Shown here in pieces: positions 16,179 through 25,561 of a stretch of DNA of 64,000 nucleotides. Position 1 is the stretch's first letter; each line of letters starts with the position of its first letter. Under the pieces are notes generated by a model, which saw only the letters and a program-made list of their open reading frames with translations, searched no databases and had not been told where the DNA came from. Source of the DNA: Lachnospiraceae bacterium (lineage in GTDB: Bacteria > Bacillota > Clostridia > Lachnospirales > Lachnospiraceae); NCBI GenBank assembly GCA_017620255.1, contig JAFZQU010000001.1, positions 62,001 through 126,000 of the forward strand, written 5' to 3'. The position numbers and the translations under genes were made by a program.

Positions 16179-18845
16179 ATGGCTTTTCACGGAAACGTCG
16201 ATCATCCGTCGGTCCTGCATCGCATGAAACTGGATGCCAATACGATGCAGAGAGCCCAGGACACCTATTCCCTGCTGACAAATCTGTTTCTGTTCTGTGT
16301 GAACGCCGAAGGCGAGCGCATCACGGATATGTCAGGGAATCCGAATGATATCACGCGGATCCTGGGATTGGTGGAGGAGCACAGGATCGAATCCGTACTC
16401 CGGCAGGTTCTGACCAGTTCGGTTGAGGAACAGGTAGTAGAAGATACCAACTATTCCAATATCAAGTTGGCGAGCATAGCGATCAGAGTTAACGGGAAAC
16501 TGGCATTTTGCTGGTTTGTTTGTGCTGTGCTCGATGATGTTTCCGACCGGGAAAACGCCGTCCTCAATATCAAATCCACAACCGATTATACGAAATTCAT
16601 CAAATCCCTGGATCTGTTACGCGAGATCTCCCGTAAAGTCTACGAAAATTCAGACATGCTTGAATCGGCCGTGGCCGAATCCAAGCGTTCCAAATACTCT
16701 GAACTGGAAATGGCAAGGTCCTTAAGACGCAGCGAATCCATCACGGATATTGTTCAGATGCTGGACAGCGATGAGAGTTTTGAAGATATCTGTCAGGCGG
16801 TCCTGAAAGAGGCGGCTCTCTATACGCAGGTCAGCCATGCCTATGTGATCAGACCGGGTGATGACGGCGCGGGAACGGATATTCTGGGCGTTTATCTTGC
16901 GGAGAATGCGCAACCGCTCGATGCAGTGCTTGCAGACCGGAATCTGCCGATCACGGCGATCTTTGGCGATAAGCCGGCGGTTGTATCCTACAAGACCAAG
17001 GTAAGCGACGATATACGGGCCCTGATGGAGGAAAATCACATCAGTGCGGTCGTTTCCCTGCCGATCTTTATCAACCGCTCACCGGCCATGTATGCGGTGT
17101 TCTTAGAGACCCATCCCCTGAAATGCTGGGAAATGGACGAGGTCAAGTTCTTTGCGGATGCCGTCCGCGTCCTGCAGAACATCCTGACCAGAAGGATCCA
17201 GAAGAATTCGCTGGCAAGCTCCTTCAAATCGCTCGAAGCCATTCTGGACAACGTCGGCAGTGCCATTTATGTCAAAGACATGGAAACAGAGGAGATCCTT
17301 TTCGTGAACCGTATGTTCCGCAATACCTTTGATAAGGAACTGCAGAACGGCATGGTCGAGAAGCTCTTTGAATCCAATCTGAAATATAACCGCGGTACTT
17401 CCTACATGGAAGTCGAATATAAAGAGAAGAACCGCTGGTATGACCTTCATACGACCGTTATTCAGTGGGTGGACGGCAGAAAAGTCACACTCTGCTCGAT
17501 CTTTGATATCACCGATAAGAAGCTCTATCAGCGCAAGATCGAGCAGCAGGCCAACAATGACTTCCTGACAGGTCTTTACAACCGTATGAGTTGTGAACGC
17601 GACCTCTTATCCTATATCGATGAAGCCAAGATCAGCGGAAAGAAGGGCGCTGTCCTTTATCTGGATCTGGATGATTTTAAACATATCAATGACGGACTCG
17701 GCCATCAGTACGGAGATGTGCTTTTAAAGGCGATCTCACACAGCCTGCAGCGCATTGAGGGCGTGGAGAATTCCTGCTACCGTATGGGCGGCGATGAATT
17801 TGTCGTGATCATTCCGCCTACGAGCTATGAGCGCTTTAAAGAGATCATTGAGGAGATCCAGATCGTATTCAATAAACCGTGGTTCTTAAAGGGCGCGGAT
17901 TACTACTGCACCAGCAGTATGGGTATCGTAACGTTCCCGGATGAGGGCGAAACGGTCCAGGATCTGATCCGTAAGGCTGATATCGCCATGTATGACGCCA
18001 AGAAGACGGGTAAAAACAGGACGGCCTACTATGCGGAGAATTCCGATGCGGACTCCAATAAGCGTCTGGACATGGAAAAGAGCATGCGTGACGCGACGGC
18101 AGACGGCTACAAGGAGTTTGAGGTATACTATCAGCCGATCGTGGACGTACACAAGGGAAACGCCGTCTGTACGGGTGCAGAAGCGCTTATCCGCTGGAAT
18201 TCCGTGGAACTCGGCTTTGTTACACCCGGAGAGTTCATTCCGCTTGCCGAGTATCTGGGGCTGATCAATCCCATCGGTAACTATGTGCTGAAAGAGGCCT
18301 GCAAGACCTGCAAACGCTGGAATGAGAGCGGGCATCCCTACTATAAAGTCAACGTGAACCTGTCGGTTGTACAGCTTCTGCAGAATGATATCGTGGAATC
18401 GATCGAGACGATCATACAGGAAACCGGGATCAACCCGAGAAATCTGACCCTGGAAGTTACGGAATCCCTGGCGATCAACGATATGACGCGCATGAAGAAG
18501 ATCTTAAGCAGTATCAAGAAACTGGGTGTCCGGATCGCGCTCGATGACTTCGGTACCGGTTATTCTTCCCTGAATCATGTCCGCGAGCTGCCGATCGATG
18601 TGATCAAAGTCGACCAGAGTTTCGTGACGGAACTGGCGACCGACCAGTACGCGCAGGCATTCGTCCGTATGGTCGGTGAACTTGCGAATGCGCTCGGCGT
18701 GAAAGTCTGTGTGGAAGGGATCGAGACCCAGGAACAGTACAAAGTGCTTGAAAACATGAATATCCGCATGATCCAGGGCTTTTATTTCGACCGGCCCATG
18801 CCGCGGGAAGCCTTTGAAAAGAAATATGTGGATGTAGAAGTCTGA
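16179..18845 (+). CDS. GAF-PAS-GGDEF-EAL cyclic-di-GMP protein
   Basis: 888 residues, no membrane helix or signal peptide. An N-terminal region of unknown fold is followed by a GAF-like domain (about 190-340), a PAS domain (about 350-450, LEAILDNVGSAIYVKDMETEEILFVN), GGDEF (about 465-625) and EAL (about 640-885). The diguanylate cyclase signature is intact (GGDEF around residue 536). The EAL motif starts at E668, and DDFGTGYSSL and VKVDQSF are present, so both cyclase and phosphodiesterase may be active. The product-inhibition RxxD motif is missing at its usual place upstream of GGDEF. A soluble sensor is likely, with the GAF/PAS ligand unknown. Confidence 0.92.
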   Translation: MAFHGNVDHPSVLHRMKLDANTMQRAQDTYSLLTNLFLFCVNAEGERITDMSGNPNDITRILGLVEEHRIESVLRQVLTSSVEEQVVEDTNYSNIKLASIAIRVNGKLAFCWFVCAVLDDVSDRENAVLNIKSTTDYTKFIKSLDLLREISRKVYENSDMLESAVAESKRSKYSELEMARSLRRSESITDIVQMLDSDESFEDICQAVLKEAALYTQVSHAYVIRPGDDGAGTDILGVYLAENAQPLDAVLADRNLPITAIFGDKPAVVSYKTKVSDDIRALMEENHISAVVSLPIFINRSPAMYAVFLETHPLKCWEMDEVKFFADAVRVLQNILTRRIQKNSLASSFKSLEAILDNVGSAIYVKDMETEEILFVNRMFRNTFDKELQNGMVEKLFESNLKYNRGTSYMEVEYKEKNRWYDLHTTVIQWVDGRKVTLCSIFDITDKKLYQRKIEQQANNDFLTGLYNRMSCERDLLSYIDEAKISGKKGAVLYLDLDDFKHINDGLGHQYGDVLLKAISHSLQRIEGVENSCYRMGGDEFVVIIPPTSYERFKEIIEEIQIVFNKPWFLKGADYYCTSSMGIVTFPDEGETVQDLIRKADIAMYDAKKTGKNRTAYYAENSDADSNKRLDMEKSMRDATADGYKEFEVYYQPIVDVHKGNAVCTGAEALIRWNSVELGFVTPGEFIPLAEYLGLINPIGNYVLKEACKTCKRWNESGHPYYKVNVNLSVVQLLQNDIVESIETIIQETGINPRNLTLEVTESLAINDMTRMKKILSSIKKLGVRIALDDFGTGYSSLNHVRELPIDVIKVDQSFVTELATDQYAQAFVRMVGELANALGVKVCVEGIETQEQYKVLENMNIRMIQGFYFDRPMPREAFEKKYVDVEV

Positions 18846-18853
18846 AGACAGGC

Positions 18854-18882
18854 TTGCAGATTTACATAATATATGATACACT
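18854..18882 (+). promoter_or_regulatory. promoter of the TetR gene
   Basis: TTGCAG at 18854-18859, 17-bp spacer, TACACT at 18877-18882. The predicted start near 18889 falls inside the inverted repeat that follows. Confidence 0.6.
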
Positions 18883-18913
18883 AGGACTTGACTAAAGGGG
18901 TCAAGTCTTTTTT
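18883..18913 (+). promoter_or_regulatory. inverted repeat: TetR operator or terminator
   Basis: GACTTGAC (18885-18892) and GTCAAGTC (18900-18907) are perfect arms around 7 nt, followed by six T. The T-run fits a terminator for the GGDEF-EAL gene. The position over the transcription start of the TetR gene fits an autoregulatory operator. Both may hold. Confidence 0.6.
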
Positions 18914-18951
18914 GTTGCGTTTTTGGGGGAAAACGATAAGGGGAGAATCAT

Positions 18952-19620
18952 ATGAATGCAAAGTTTTTTGACGTAAAGAAGGAAAAGCAGGATGCCATTA
19001 TCAATGCGGCATTGAAGGTCTTTGCGGAGAACGGCTACAAGAAGGCAAGCACGGATGTGATCGTACAGACGGCCGGTATCTCCAAAGGACTGCTTTTCCA
19101 TTATTTTATCAGCAAACAGGGCCTGTATGAGTTCGTGTTTGACTACAGTGTCAAGTATATGACACTGGAACTGACCCAATCGGTCAGAAAAGAGGAACAG
19201 GACTTCTTTGCGGTACAGATGATGATCGAGCAGGCCAAGACCAGAGTTATGCGGAACTATCCGTATATGCAGCAATTCCTGAATTCCGTGCGTTTTGAGG
19301 ACAATAGGGAAGCGCTTGCGGCCCTGGATGGAAGAACAGATGCTATTTTAAACATGTACAACGGCATCTACAGGCAGACAGATAATACGCGTTTTAAAGA
19401 TTTTGTCGAGGTAAACCGCGTGATCAGGATGATCTCATGGATGTCCGAGGGCTTTATCCGGGATAAGTTCCATGAAGGGGAAACGGATCTGGATGCCATG
19501 AATGAGGAATTCGGCAAATATCTGATCATGCTGAAGAAACATTTATATGTAGGCGGCCCGGATGACGAGTCGGAAGAGGATATGCCTCCGGAAGATACGG
19601 AAGGTGAAGGCACAGTCTGA
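18952..19620 (+). CDS. TetR-family transcriptional regulator
   Basis: 222 residues. The N-terminal helix-turn-helix reads AALKVFAENGYKKASTDVIVQTAGISKGLLFHYFISKQGLYEFVFDY, a textbook TetR DNA-binding domain. The C-terminal ligand-binding half has no recognisable specificity and ends in an acidic tail. Start chosen at the ATG with GGGGAG upstream (about 18940). The inverted repeat at 18885-18907 lies over its predicted transcription start, suggesting self-repression. The RNA methyltransferase gene begins 30 bp downstream and is probably on the same message. Confidence 0.92.
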   Translation: MNAKFFDVKKEKQDAIINAALKVFAENGYKKASTDVIVQTAGISKGLLFHYFISKQGLYEFVFDYSVKYMTLELTQSVRKEEQDFFAVQMMIEQAKTRVMRNYPYMQQFLNSVRFEDNREALAALDGRTDAILNMYNGIYRQTDNTRFKDFVEVNRVIRMISWMSEGFIRDKFHEGETDLDAMNEEFGKYLIMLKKHLYVGGPDDESEEDMPPEDTEGEGTV

Positions 19621-19650
19621 GCAGGCAGAGACAGGGTACGGAAAGAGCAC

Positions 19651-21129
19651 ATGACAAGGCAGGAATTACCGGTAGAATTTACAGACCGTATGCAGAAGAT
19701 GCTTCGTGAGGAGAGCGAAGCATTTTTTGCGTCCTATGAAGTTCCGGCCGCGCGCGCACTCCGGTTTAACCCGCTGAAGGTACAGGATCCGGAAGCAACG
19801 GCAGAACTATACGGACTGAACAGGTCAATACCGTGGGAAGAATGCGGATATTACTACACGGATGCAGGTATGCCCGGCGAGGGCACGCCGTTTGGAAAGC
19901 ATCCCCATCATGAGGCGGGCGTTTATTATATCCAGGAGCCGAGCGCCATGGCGCCGGTCTCTTTTCTGAATGTCGGGGAGAATGAGAGAATTCTCGATCT
20001 CTGTGCGGCACCGGGCGGTAAAAGCACGCAGATCGCCGGCAAAATGAAGGGGACGGGGATCCTGGTCGTCAATGAACCGCATGCGCAGCGTGCACGGATC
20101 CTTGCCCAGAATATGGAACGCCTGGGTGTCGGAAACGCCATGGTGACCAATGAGCTCCCGGACAGGCTGGCTGAGCATTTTCCGCTGTATTTTGACAAGA
20201 TCCTTGTGGACGCACCCTGTTCCGGAGAGGGAATGTTTAAAAAGAACCCCGAAGCCTGCGAACAGTGGAGTGTAGAGAACGTGTATATGTGCGCAAACAG
20301 GCAGGACGAGATCCTCTCTTTTGCAGACCGGATGCTCCGCGTGGGCGGACGGCTGGTCTATTCGACCTGCACATTTGAAACGGAAGAAGATGAAGGCGTG
20401 ATCCGGCGCTTTCTGGATACACACCCGGAATATAAGATCTGTTCCGTGCCGCTAAGTGACGGTATGGTTTTAGGAGAAGACGGTACGATCCGCCTCTGGC
20501 CGCATAAAGTGCAGGGGGAGGGCCATTTTGCAGCGGTTCTGACCAAGGGCGTAGAAAGCAGCAGCCCCGGTGCAAACCGTCCGGCTCCAAACCGGCGCCC
20601 AAAGAGCCCCGGAAAGCGGGAGATCGCACAGATCCTTGATTTTGCGAAAAGACATCTGCAACAGGAATGTCTGCAGAGACTCGGACTTACGGAACGATCC
20701 GTGGATCCTACTGCCTTTCTTTGTTTCGGTGAAAGGATATTCCTGCTTCCTGTGGGATTTCCGTCAACGGACGGGCTGAAGGTACTCAGGGCCGGTCTGG
20801 AACTCGGCTCCTTTCATAAAGACCGCTTTGAGCCTGCACACGCGCTGGCGCACGGATTGAAAATGACCGATACGGTCAACCATTTGAATCTGCAAGGGGA
20901 TTCAGAGGCTGCAAGGCAGTACCTGAATGGGCAGGAATACCGCATAAATACGCCATTTAATAAAACGTCGGCTGTTATTTTAAACGCCGCGGATGCGGAG
21001 ATCTCCCTAACGGATCCTGCTGCTCCCTGGACGCTCGTCTGTGTGGATTCCTATCCTCTCGGATGGAGCAAGTATGCATCCGGTGTTTTTAAAAACCATT
21101 ATCCCAAGGGGTTAAGGATACCGATTTAA
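19651..21129 (+). CDS. RsmF/YebU-type rRNA cytosine-C5 methyltransferase
   Basis: 492 residues of the NOL1/NOP2/Sun family. The SAM-binding motif is LDLCAAPGGKSTQIA. The two conserved cysteines are C190 in DAPCSGEGMF and C240 in YSTCTFETEED. The C-terminal extension (from about residue 310) carries the RsmF/PUA-like RNA-binding part (VNHLNLQGDSEAARQYLNGQEY, GWSKYASGVFKNHYPKGLR). Relatives make m5C in small-subunit rRNA; the exact base is not predictable here. It lies 30 bp after the TetR gene. Confidence 0.92.
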   Translation: MTRQELPVEFTDRMQKMLREESEAFFASYEVPAARALRFNPLKVQDPEATAELYGLNRSIPWEECGYYYTDAGMPGEGTPFGKHPHHEAGVYYIQEPSAMAPVSFLNVGENERILDLCAAPGGKSTQIAGKMKGTGILVVNEPHAQRARILAQNMERLGVGNAMVTNELPDRLAEHFPLYFDKILVDAPCSGEGMFKKNPEACEQWSVENVYMCANRQDEILSFADRMLRVGGRLVYSTCTFETEEDEGVIRRFLDTHPEYKICSVPLSDGMVLGEDGTIRLWPHKVQGEGHFAAVLTKGVESSSPGANRPAPNRRPKSPGKREIAQILDFAKRHLQQECLQRLGLTERSVDPTAFLCFGERIFLLPVGFPSTDGLKVLRAGLELGSFHKDRFEPAHALAHGLKMTDTVNHLNLQGDSEAARQYLNGQEYRINTPFNKTSAVILNAADAEISLTDPAAPWTLVCVDSYPLGWSKYASGVFKNHYPKGLRIPI

Positions 21130-21166
21130 CAAGCGTTTCCGGCGCTTTACAACTTCGTAACAATTA

Positions 21167-21195
21167 TTGACAAAGCCGCTGATTCGTGTGATATT
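21167..21195 (+). promoter_or_regulatory. promoter of the GH2 gene
   Basis: TTGACA at 21167-21172, 17-bp spacer, GATATT at 21190-21195 preceded by an extended TGT. AAGGA at 21212-21216 is the ribosome binding site for the ATG at 21227. Confidence 0.7.
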
Positions 21196-21226
21196 AATAT
21201 AAAGAATCTTTAAGGAACTGCAATTC

Positions 21227-23719
21227 ATGATCTTTCAGTCACTCAACGGAACCTGGATGATGAATGAAAAGGGTTCGGAAGCTTTCATTGAAGCGAAAGT
21301 GCCGGGCTCTGTTTTATCTGCGCTCTTAGTGCAGCACAGGATCCAGGACCCGTACTTCGGGACAAATGAATATCTGGCGGAAGAACTGTTTCGACACGAT
21401 TATTTCTTCTCCCGCGAATTTGAGGTCATGCCGGAACTGATACAGCAGGACAGGGTACGTTTATGCTGCAAAGGGATCGATACGATCTCGCATATCTATC
21501 TGAACGGAACGCTTGTCGGCTCCACATCCGACATGCACAGGACATACGAGTTTGAGGTAAAGGAGCTCTTAAGGCCCGGGATCAACCTGATCACGGTCGA
21601 ACTGCTTTCCCCGCTCGAATACATCGAAAATTACCACACCGGTTACGATAAGGATATTTTCCATACGCCGCAGGGCAGCACGGAGAATGCACAGTTCCTG
21701 CGCAAGCCCCACAGCCAGTTCGGCTGGGACTGGGGCCCGAAACTGCCTGATCTGGGGATCTGGCGCAGCATCGATCTGATCGGCTACAGCCTGATCCACC
21801 TCGATGATGTCTCGATCATCCAGCATCATGAGAAGAAAACAGTCCGTCTGGAGATCCATGTGCATGCGGAACTGTTCCGCAGAGGTCCTTATATCATCCA
21901 GGCCGAACTGCGTCCGCCGGAAGGCAGGGTCGTTGCGATCACGGAGACCATGACAGAGCGTGACTGCGTGCTCTATATCGACGTGGAGAACCCGAAACTC
22001 TGGTGGCCGAACGGCTACGGGGAGCACCCGATCTATCAGGTCAGCGTGTATGCGCTTGACATGACAGGCACCCAGTGGGACTACAAGTCGTACAAGATCG
22101 GTCTGCGTACCATCAGCGTTTCGCAGGATCGTGACGAGTTTGGCAACGAATTCTGCTTCAAAGTCAACAATGTCCGCCTGTTTGCGATGGGCGCGAATTA
22201 TATACCGGAAGACGCGATCTATCCGTTCATCACGAAGGAAAAGATCGATTATCTGCTGCGCTCCGCAGTGAAATGTAATTTCAACATGATCCGCGTCTGG
22301 GGCGGAGGCTACTACCCGTCGGATGATTTTTACGATATGTGCGACGAATACGGCCTTCTCGTCTGGCAGGACATGATGTTTGCGGGCAATCTCTATGAGC
22401 TGACCGAAGACTTCCGCAGGAATATCGAAGCGGAGGCTGTCGATAACATCAAACGTTTCAGGCATCATGCCTGTATCGCACTGATCTGCGGTAACGACAG
22501 GATCGAGCAGAAGATCGTGGACGGCGCGTTCAGGGATCATTCCGAGGCGCTCAAGCAGGATTATCTGGAGATCTTTGAGGAGATCCTGGCACAGACTGCC
22601 GAAAAACTGGCGCCGCAGACCTTCTACTGGCCTTCTTCGCCGTCTTCAGGCGGGGCGTTAAATGATCCGAACAGCGAAACGATGGGCGATGCCCACTGCT
22701 GGGATGTATGGTATGAACTGCATCCGTTCTCGGCGTTTGACAACCACGGGATGCGTTTCTGCTCTTCCTTCGGGTTCCAGTCGTTCCCGTCCGTCAAGAC
22801 CGTGAAAACCTTTACAAAAGAAGAAGATCACAACATTTTCTCTTCCGTTATGGAATCCCATCAGAAAAACGGAGGCGGAAACGGCAGGATCGTGTCCTAT
22901 CTGGCGGAAAACTTCCTTTATCCCAAGGATTTTGAGAGTATGCTCTATGTGACGCAGATCCAGCAGGCCGTTGCGACCAAGTACGGCGTGGAGCACTTCA
23001 GGAGACAGCGCGGACGCACCATGGGCACGCTGTTCTGGCAGTTGAACGATAACTGGCCGGGTATCTCGTGGTCGAGCATTGACTATTTCGGTCGATGGAA
23101 AGCACTGCAGTATATGGCCAAGAATTTCTTCGCACCGGTCGCCGGTTCGATCAAACGCGAAGGGAACGTGGTCTCCGTATATATCCAGAATGAAACAAGG
23201 GACTATGAGATGCGCAGGGTACGCATCAGCCTGCAGACATTTGACTTCCGTCTGCTTCACGAAGCAGAGTATGAAGTCGATGTAAGACCCGGCGAAGCCC
23301 TGCTCGTCTGTGAGATGGACTACAGTTCCTATATCGAGGGGATCGAGAATTCGGTCTTCATGGAGGCTGTATTCATCGACGAGGAAGACACCGTGCTCTC
23401 CTCCGAGATCGAGGTGTTTGTTCCCTATAAGAGGCTGGCGCTCGATTATTCCAGCATTTCCTATTCGGTCATCGAGCTGGTGGATGAGTATGTGATCCGC
23501 ATGATGAGCGGCGGATTTGCTGCGTTTGTGGAACTCGATCTGAAACAGGCAGACGCGGTATTCTCGGAAAACTACTTCCATCTGACTTCCAAAAGAGAAA
23601 AAGCGGTACGCCTGAAAAAATCAGACATCCGCTATCTTGACTACAGTGTGCCGGAGATCCAGAACGGTTACGAGCTGGAGCAGCAGCTTGTGATCCGCAC
23701 CCTCCGGGATACCTACTGA
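21227..23719 (+). CDS. GH2 beta-mannosidase homologue lacking both catalytic Glu
   Basis: 830 residues, full length for a family 2 beta-mannosidase: N-terminal sugar-binding sandwich, Ig-like domain, TIM barrel (FNMIRVWGGGYYPSDDFYDMCDEYGLLVWQD) and C-terminal beta domains. No signal peptide, so cytoplasmic. The catalytic sites are altered. The acid/base motif GNNE reads G422-N-D-R425. The nucleophile motif SEFG reads S513-S514-F-G, inside an otherwise well conserved FCSSFGFQSFP. The frame is intact with no sign of decay. In active relatives these glutamates cleave terminal beta-mannosides. This copy probably binds sugar or has another role. It has its own promoter and stands alone. Confidence 0.88.
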   Translation: MIFQSLNGTWMMNEKGSEAFIEAKVPGSVLSALLVQHRIQDPYFGTNEYLAEELFRHDYFFSREFEVMPELIQQDRVRLCCKGIDTISHIYLNGTLVGSTSDMHRTYEFEVKELLRPGINLITVELLSPLEYIENYHTGYDKDIFHTPQGSTENAQFLRKPHSQFGWDWGPKLPDLGIWRSIDLIGYSLIHLDDVSIIQHHEKKTVRLEIHVHAELFRRGPYIIQAELRPPEGRVVAITETMTERDCVLYIDVENPKLWWPNGYGEHPIYQVSVYALDMTGTQWDYKSYKIGLRTISVSQDRDEFGNEFCFKVNNVRLFAMGANYIPEDAIYPFITKEKIDYLLRSAVKCNFNMIRVWGGGYYPSDDFYDMCDEYGLLVWQDMMFAGNLYELTEDFRRNIEAEAVDNIKRFRHHACIALICGNDRIEQKIVDGAFRDHSEALKQDYLEIFEEILAQTAEKLAPQTFYWPSSPSSGGALNDPNSETMGDAHCWDVWYELHPFSAFDNHGMRFCSSFGFQSFPSVKTVKTFTKEEDHNIFSSVMESHQKNGGGNGRIVSYLAENFLYPKDFESMLYVTQIQQAVATKYGVEHFRRQRGRTMGTLFWQLNDNWPGISWSSIDYFGRWKALQYMAKNFFAPVAGSIKREGNVVSVYIQNETRDYEMRRVRISLQTFDFRLLHEAEYEVDVRPGEALLVCEMDYSSYIEGIENSVFMEAVFIDEEDTVLSSEIEVFVPYKRLALDYSSISYSVIELVDEYVIRMMSGGFAAFVELDLKQADAVFSENYFHLTSKREKAVRLKKSDIRYLDYSVPEIQNGYELEQQLVIRTLRDTY

Positions 23720-23750
23720 TCCGGCACGGTGTGAAACCGGGCTATATCAT

Positions 23751-24263
23751 TCAGAGCAGTTTTTCCATCAGATATGTATAGATCTCCTGATTTTTCTTCT
23801 GCCAGTTCTCACAGAGCGTTTTGGCTGCTTCTTCGCTTGGCATGGAGATCTTCAGATTCATCAGTTCCACGTTCTTTTCCGTGGCGATCAGTTCGGCCAC
23901 GTATTCCCCGCTTGTGATCCGGTAATAATTTGACAGAACGGACAGCTCGTTCCGAAGCTGCATCTCGTTTTCGCGGAAATAGGTCCTGATCTCTTCCTTG
24001 ATCGTGTCAGAGATCCGTTTTTCGAAATAATGGATCGTGTTTTCGCCTTCTTTGGTAATGCGCAGATGGGAACTGTTACGGATCGACTTGGACTCCACGA
24101 GCCCTGTGTCGATCAGTTCGCAGGTGACCTGATTGAGCGTGAAGAAATTGGTATATTCCTTATTTAAGATAAAATCGAATATCTGAGCCTTCGTCAGGGG
24201 AAAATCGACCTGATCCAGCATATAGAGTACGATCAGTTTGTATAGAGTCAGCGGTTCTGTCAT
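23751..24263 (-). CDS. DUF4364 winged-helix protein
   Basis: 170 residues. The N-terminal 90 residues look like a winged helix (LYKLIVLYMLDQVDFPLTKAQIFDFIL, NQVTCELIDTGLVESKSIRNSSHLRITKEGENTIHYF), and the C-terminal half is a small alpha/beta domain. This matches the DUF4364 family of Clostridia, presumed transcription regulators with unknown targets. It follows the DHH gene on the minus strand after 60 bp and is probably in the same operon. Confidence 0.85.
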   Translation of the reverse strand: MTEPLTLYKLIVLYMLDQVDFPLTKAQIFDFILNKEYTNFFTLNQVTCELIDTGLVESKSIRNSSHLRITKEGENTIHYFEKRISDTIKEEIRTYFRENEMQLRNELSVLSNYYRITSGEYVAELIATEKNVELMNLKISMPSEEAAKTLCENWQKKNQEIYTYLMEKLL

Positions 24264-24323
24264 GAGAACAGTATAGCAGTTTGCGCAGGGTTTGGCAAAA
24301 AGGAAATTGGCGGGACAGGCTTG

Positions 24324-25307
24324 TCAATGACACCGGCAGGTCCTGAAATAATCCGTGATCCTCTCATGAAAGATGCGGTTGACGGAGGAGGAGAGTTCGC
24401 GCATGGTGTCCGCGCCGATCCTGTCCGGGCGTATGGTCCCGCCGGCTTTGTTCAGATGTCCGCCGCCACCGCCGAGCTGATCGGCGATATGTAAGGCCAG
24501 ATCGTTGGCAGGTATCTCCCTGACACAGCTCCGGATCGAGAATTTGATCTCGGATGGCGCGACAAAATAGACCACGCACACGTCCACGCCTTCCGTACCC
24601 ATGGAAAAATCACTGATCACGCCGAGAATGTTGGGATCGCAGGGCTCGGCCTTCAGGATCAGACAGTGATCGCTTTCATCATATTCGTATTCCTGGATCG
24701 CTTTGCCGGTTAAGCGCAGTTCGGATAAGGAAATGTTCGAATGGTTCATTCTCTGGATGATGCCGGGTCTGACAGACAGGGATTCCACCATGGTCTGGTC
24801 CAGCGGATCCTTTAATCCCGCAAGCCCGTTGGAATCCGTATACAGGCCGTAATAGAGGGCAGTCGAGAGAAGAGGCTCTTTGTCAAGATCAAAGCCTTCC
24901 GTGCAGAGCATATCCCAGACGATCGTTGAAGCGCTGCCAACGTGGCTTCGGATCTCCGATAAGGGCGGCAGCACGCCGCTGATGGGATGGTGATCGATGA
25001 CCGCTATGTTTTCCGCCTTGGTGGCGGTCACGTTTCTCTGTCCGTACTGACAGTCCACCGTGATGAGCAACTGTGGGATATCCGCTATCTCAGGCTCATA
25101 GAGGATGGGGATCTTCAGTTCGTCGACCATGATCAGCAGATCGCGCTTTGTGATCCTGCGGTTGCCGCGATAAATAAACCGTACCTGCTTTCCCAGTTTT
25201 TGGAAATACAGATACAGCGCATAACCGGATGCGAGCGCGTCGGCATCCGGGTTGTCGTGGCATTGGATCAAAATATTGTCAAAACAAGTACATTCACTGA
25301 GTCTCAT
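24324..25307 (-). CDS. DHH-family phosphoesterase (NrnA-like)
   Basis: 327 residues from the ATG at 25307, chosen because AGGT lies upstream. A TTG at 25358 would add 17 residues. Motifs: HDNPDADALASGYAL (metal site I), TVDCQYGQ, IDHHPISG (the DHH motif) and, in the C-terminal DHHA1 domain, GGGGHLNKAGGT. Relatives degrade nanoRNA, pAp or cyclic dinucleotides. With c-di-GMP enzymes elsewhere in the window, a role in degrading pGpG is possible but not shown. Transcribed divergently from rho. Confidence 0.9.
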   Translation of the reverse strand: MRLSECTCFDNILIQCHDNPDADALASGYALYLYFQKLGKQVRFIYRGNRRITKRDLLIMVDELKIPILYEPEIADIPQLLITVDCQYGQRNVTATKAENIAVIDHHPISGVLPPLSEIRSHVGSASTIVWDMLCTEGFDLDKEPLLSTALYYGLYTDSNGLAGLKDPLDQTMVESLSVRPGIIQRMNHSNISLSELRLTGKAIQEYEYDESDHCLILKAEPCDPNILGVISDFSMGTEGVDVCVVYFVAPSEIKFSIRSCVREIPANDLALHIADQLGGGGGHLNKAGGTIRPDRIGADTMRELSSSVNRIFHERITDYFRTCRCH

Positions 25308-25395
25308 GATTTTACCTGCAAGCGATTTGTATTCATTGTAACAGATATTCTTGCTCAAATCAATCCGAATGTCTCATTGTGACCGTAAGAGGTAC

Positions 25396-25424
25396 TTGCA
25401 AAGGCCGTAAGAATCCTGTATAAT
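25396..25424 (+). promoter_or_regulatory. promoter of rho
   Basis: TTGCAA at 25396-25401, 17-bp spacer, TATAAT at 25419-25424. The leader of about 130 nt before the ATG at 25562 has no structure I would name. Confidence 0.75.
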
Positions 25425-25561
25425 CAGTTCAACACTTCGGGAGTGCGTAGGCATTTCCCAGGAAGCAAAGTATTTCAATTCACGATTTTTCCGTTTTTCC
25501 CAGTAACCTGTATGAAAAATGTTTTTAAGAAGAAAATGATGAAGAGGGAGATGAAAAAAGT

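Noticed and set aside
21569-22540. 323-residue open frame antisense to the GH2 gene
   Set aside because: No binding site or known domain; the plus-strand frame is clearly the real gene.
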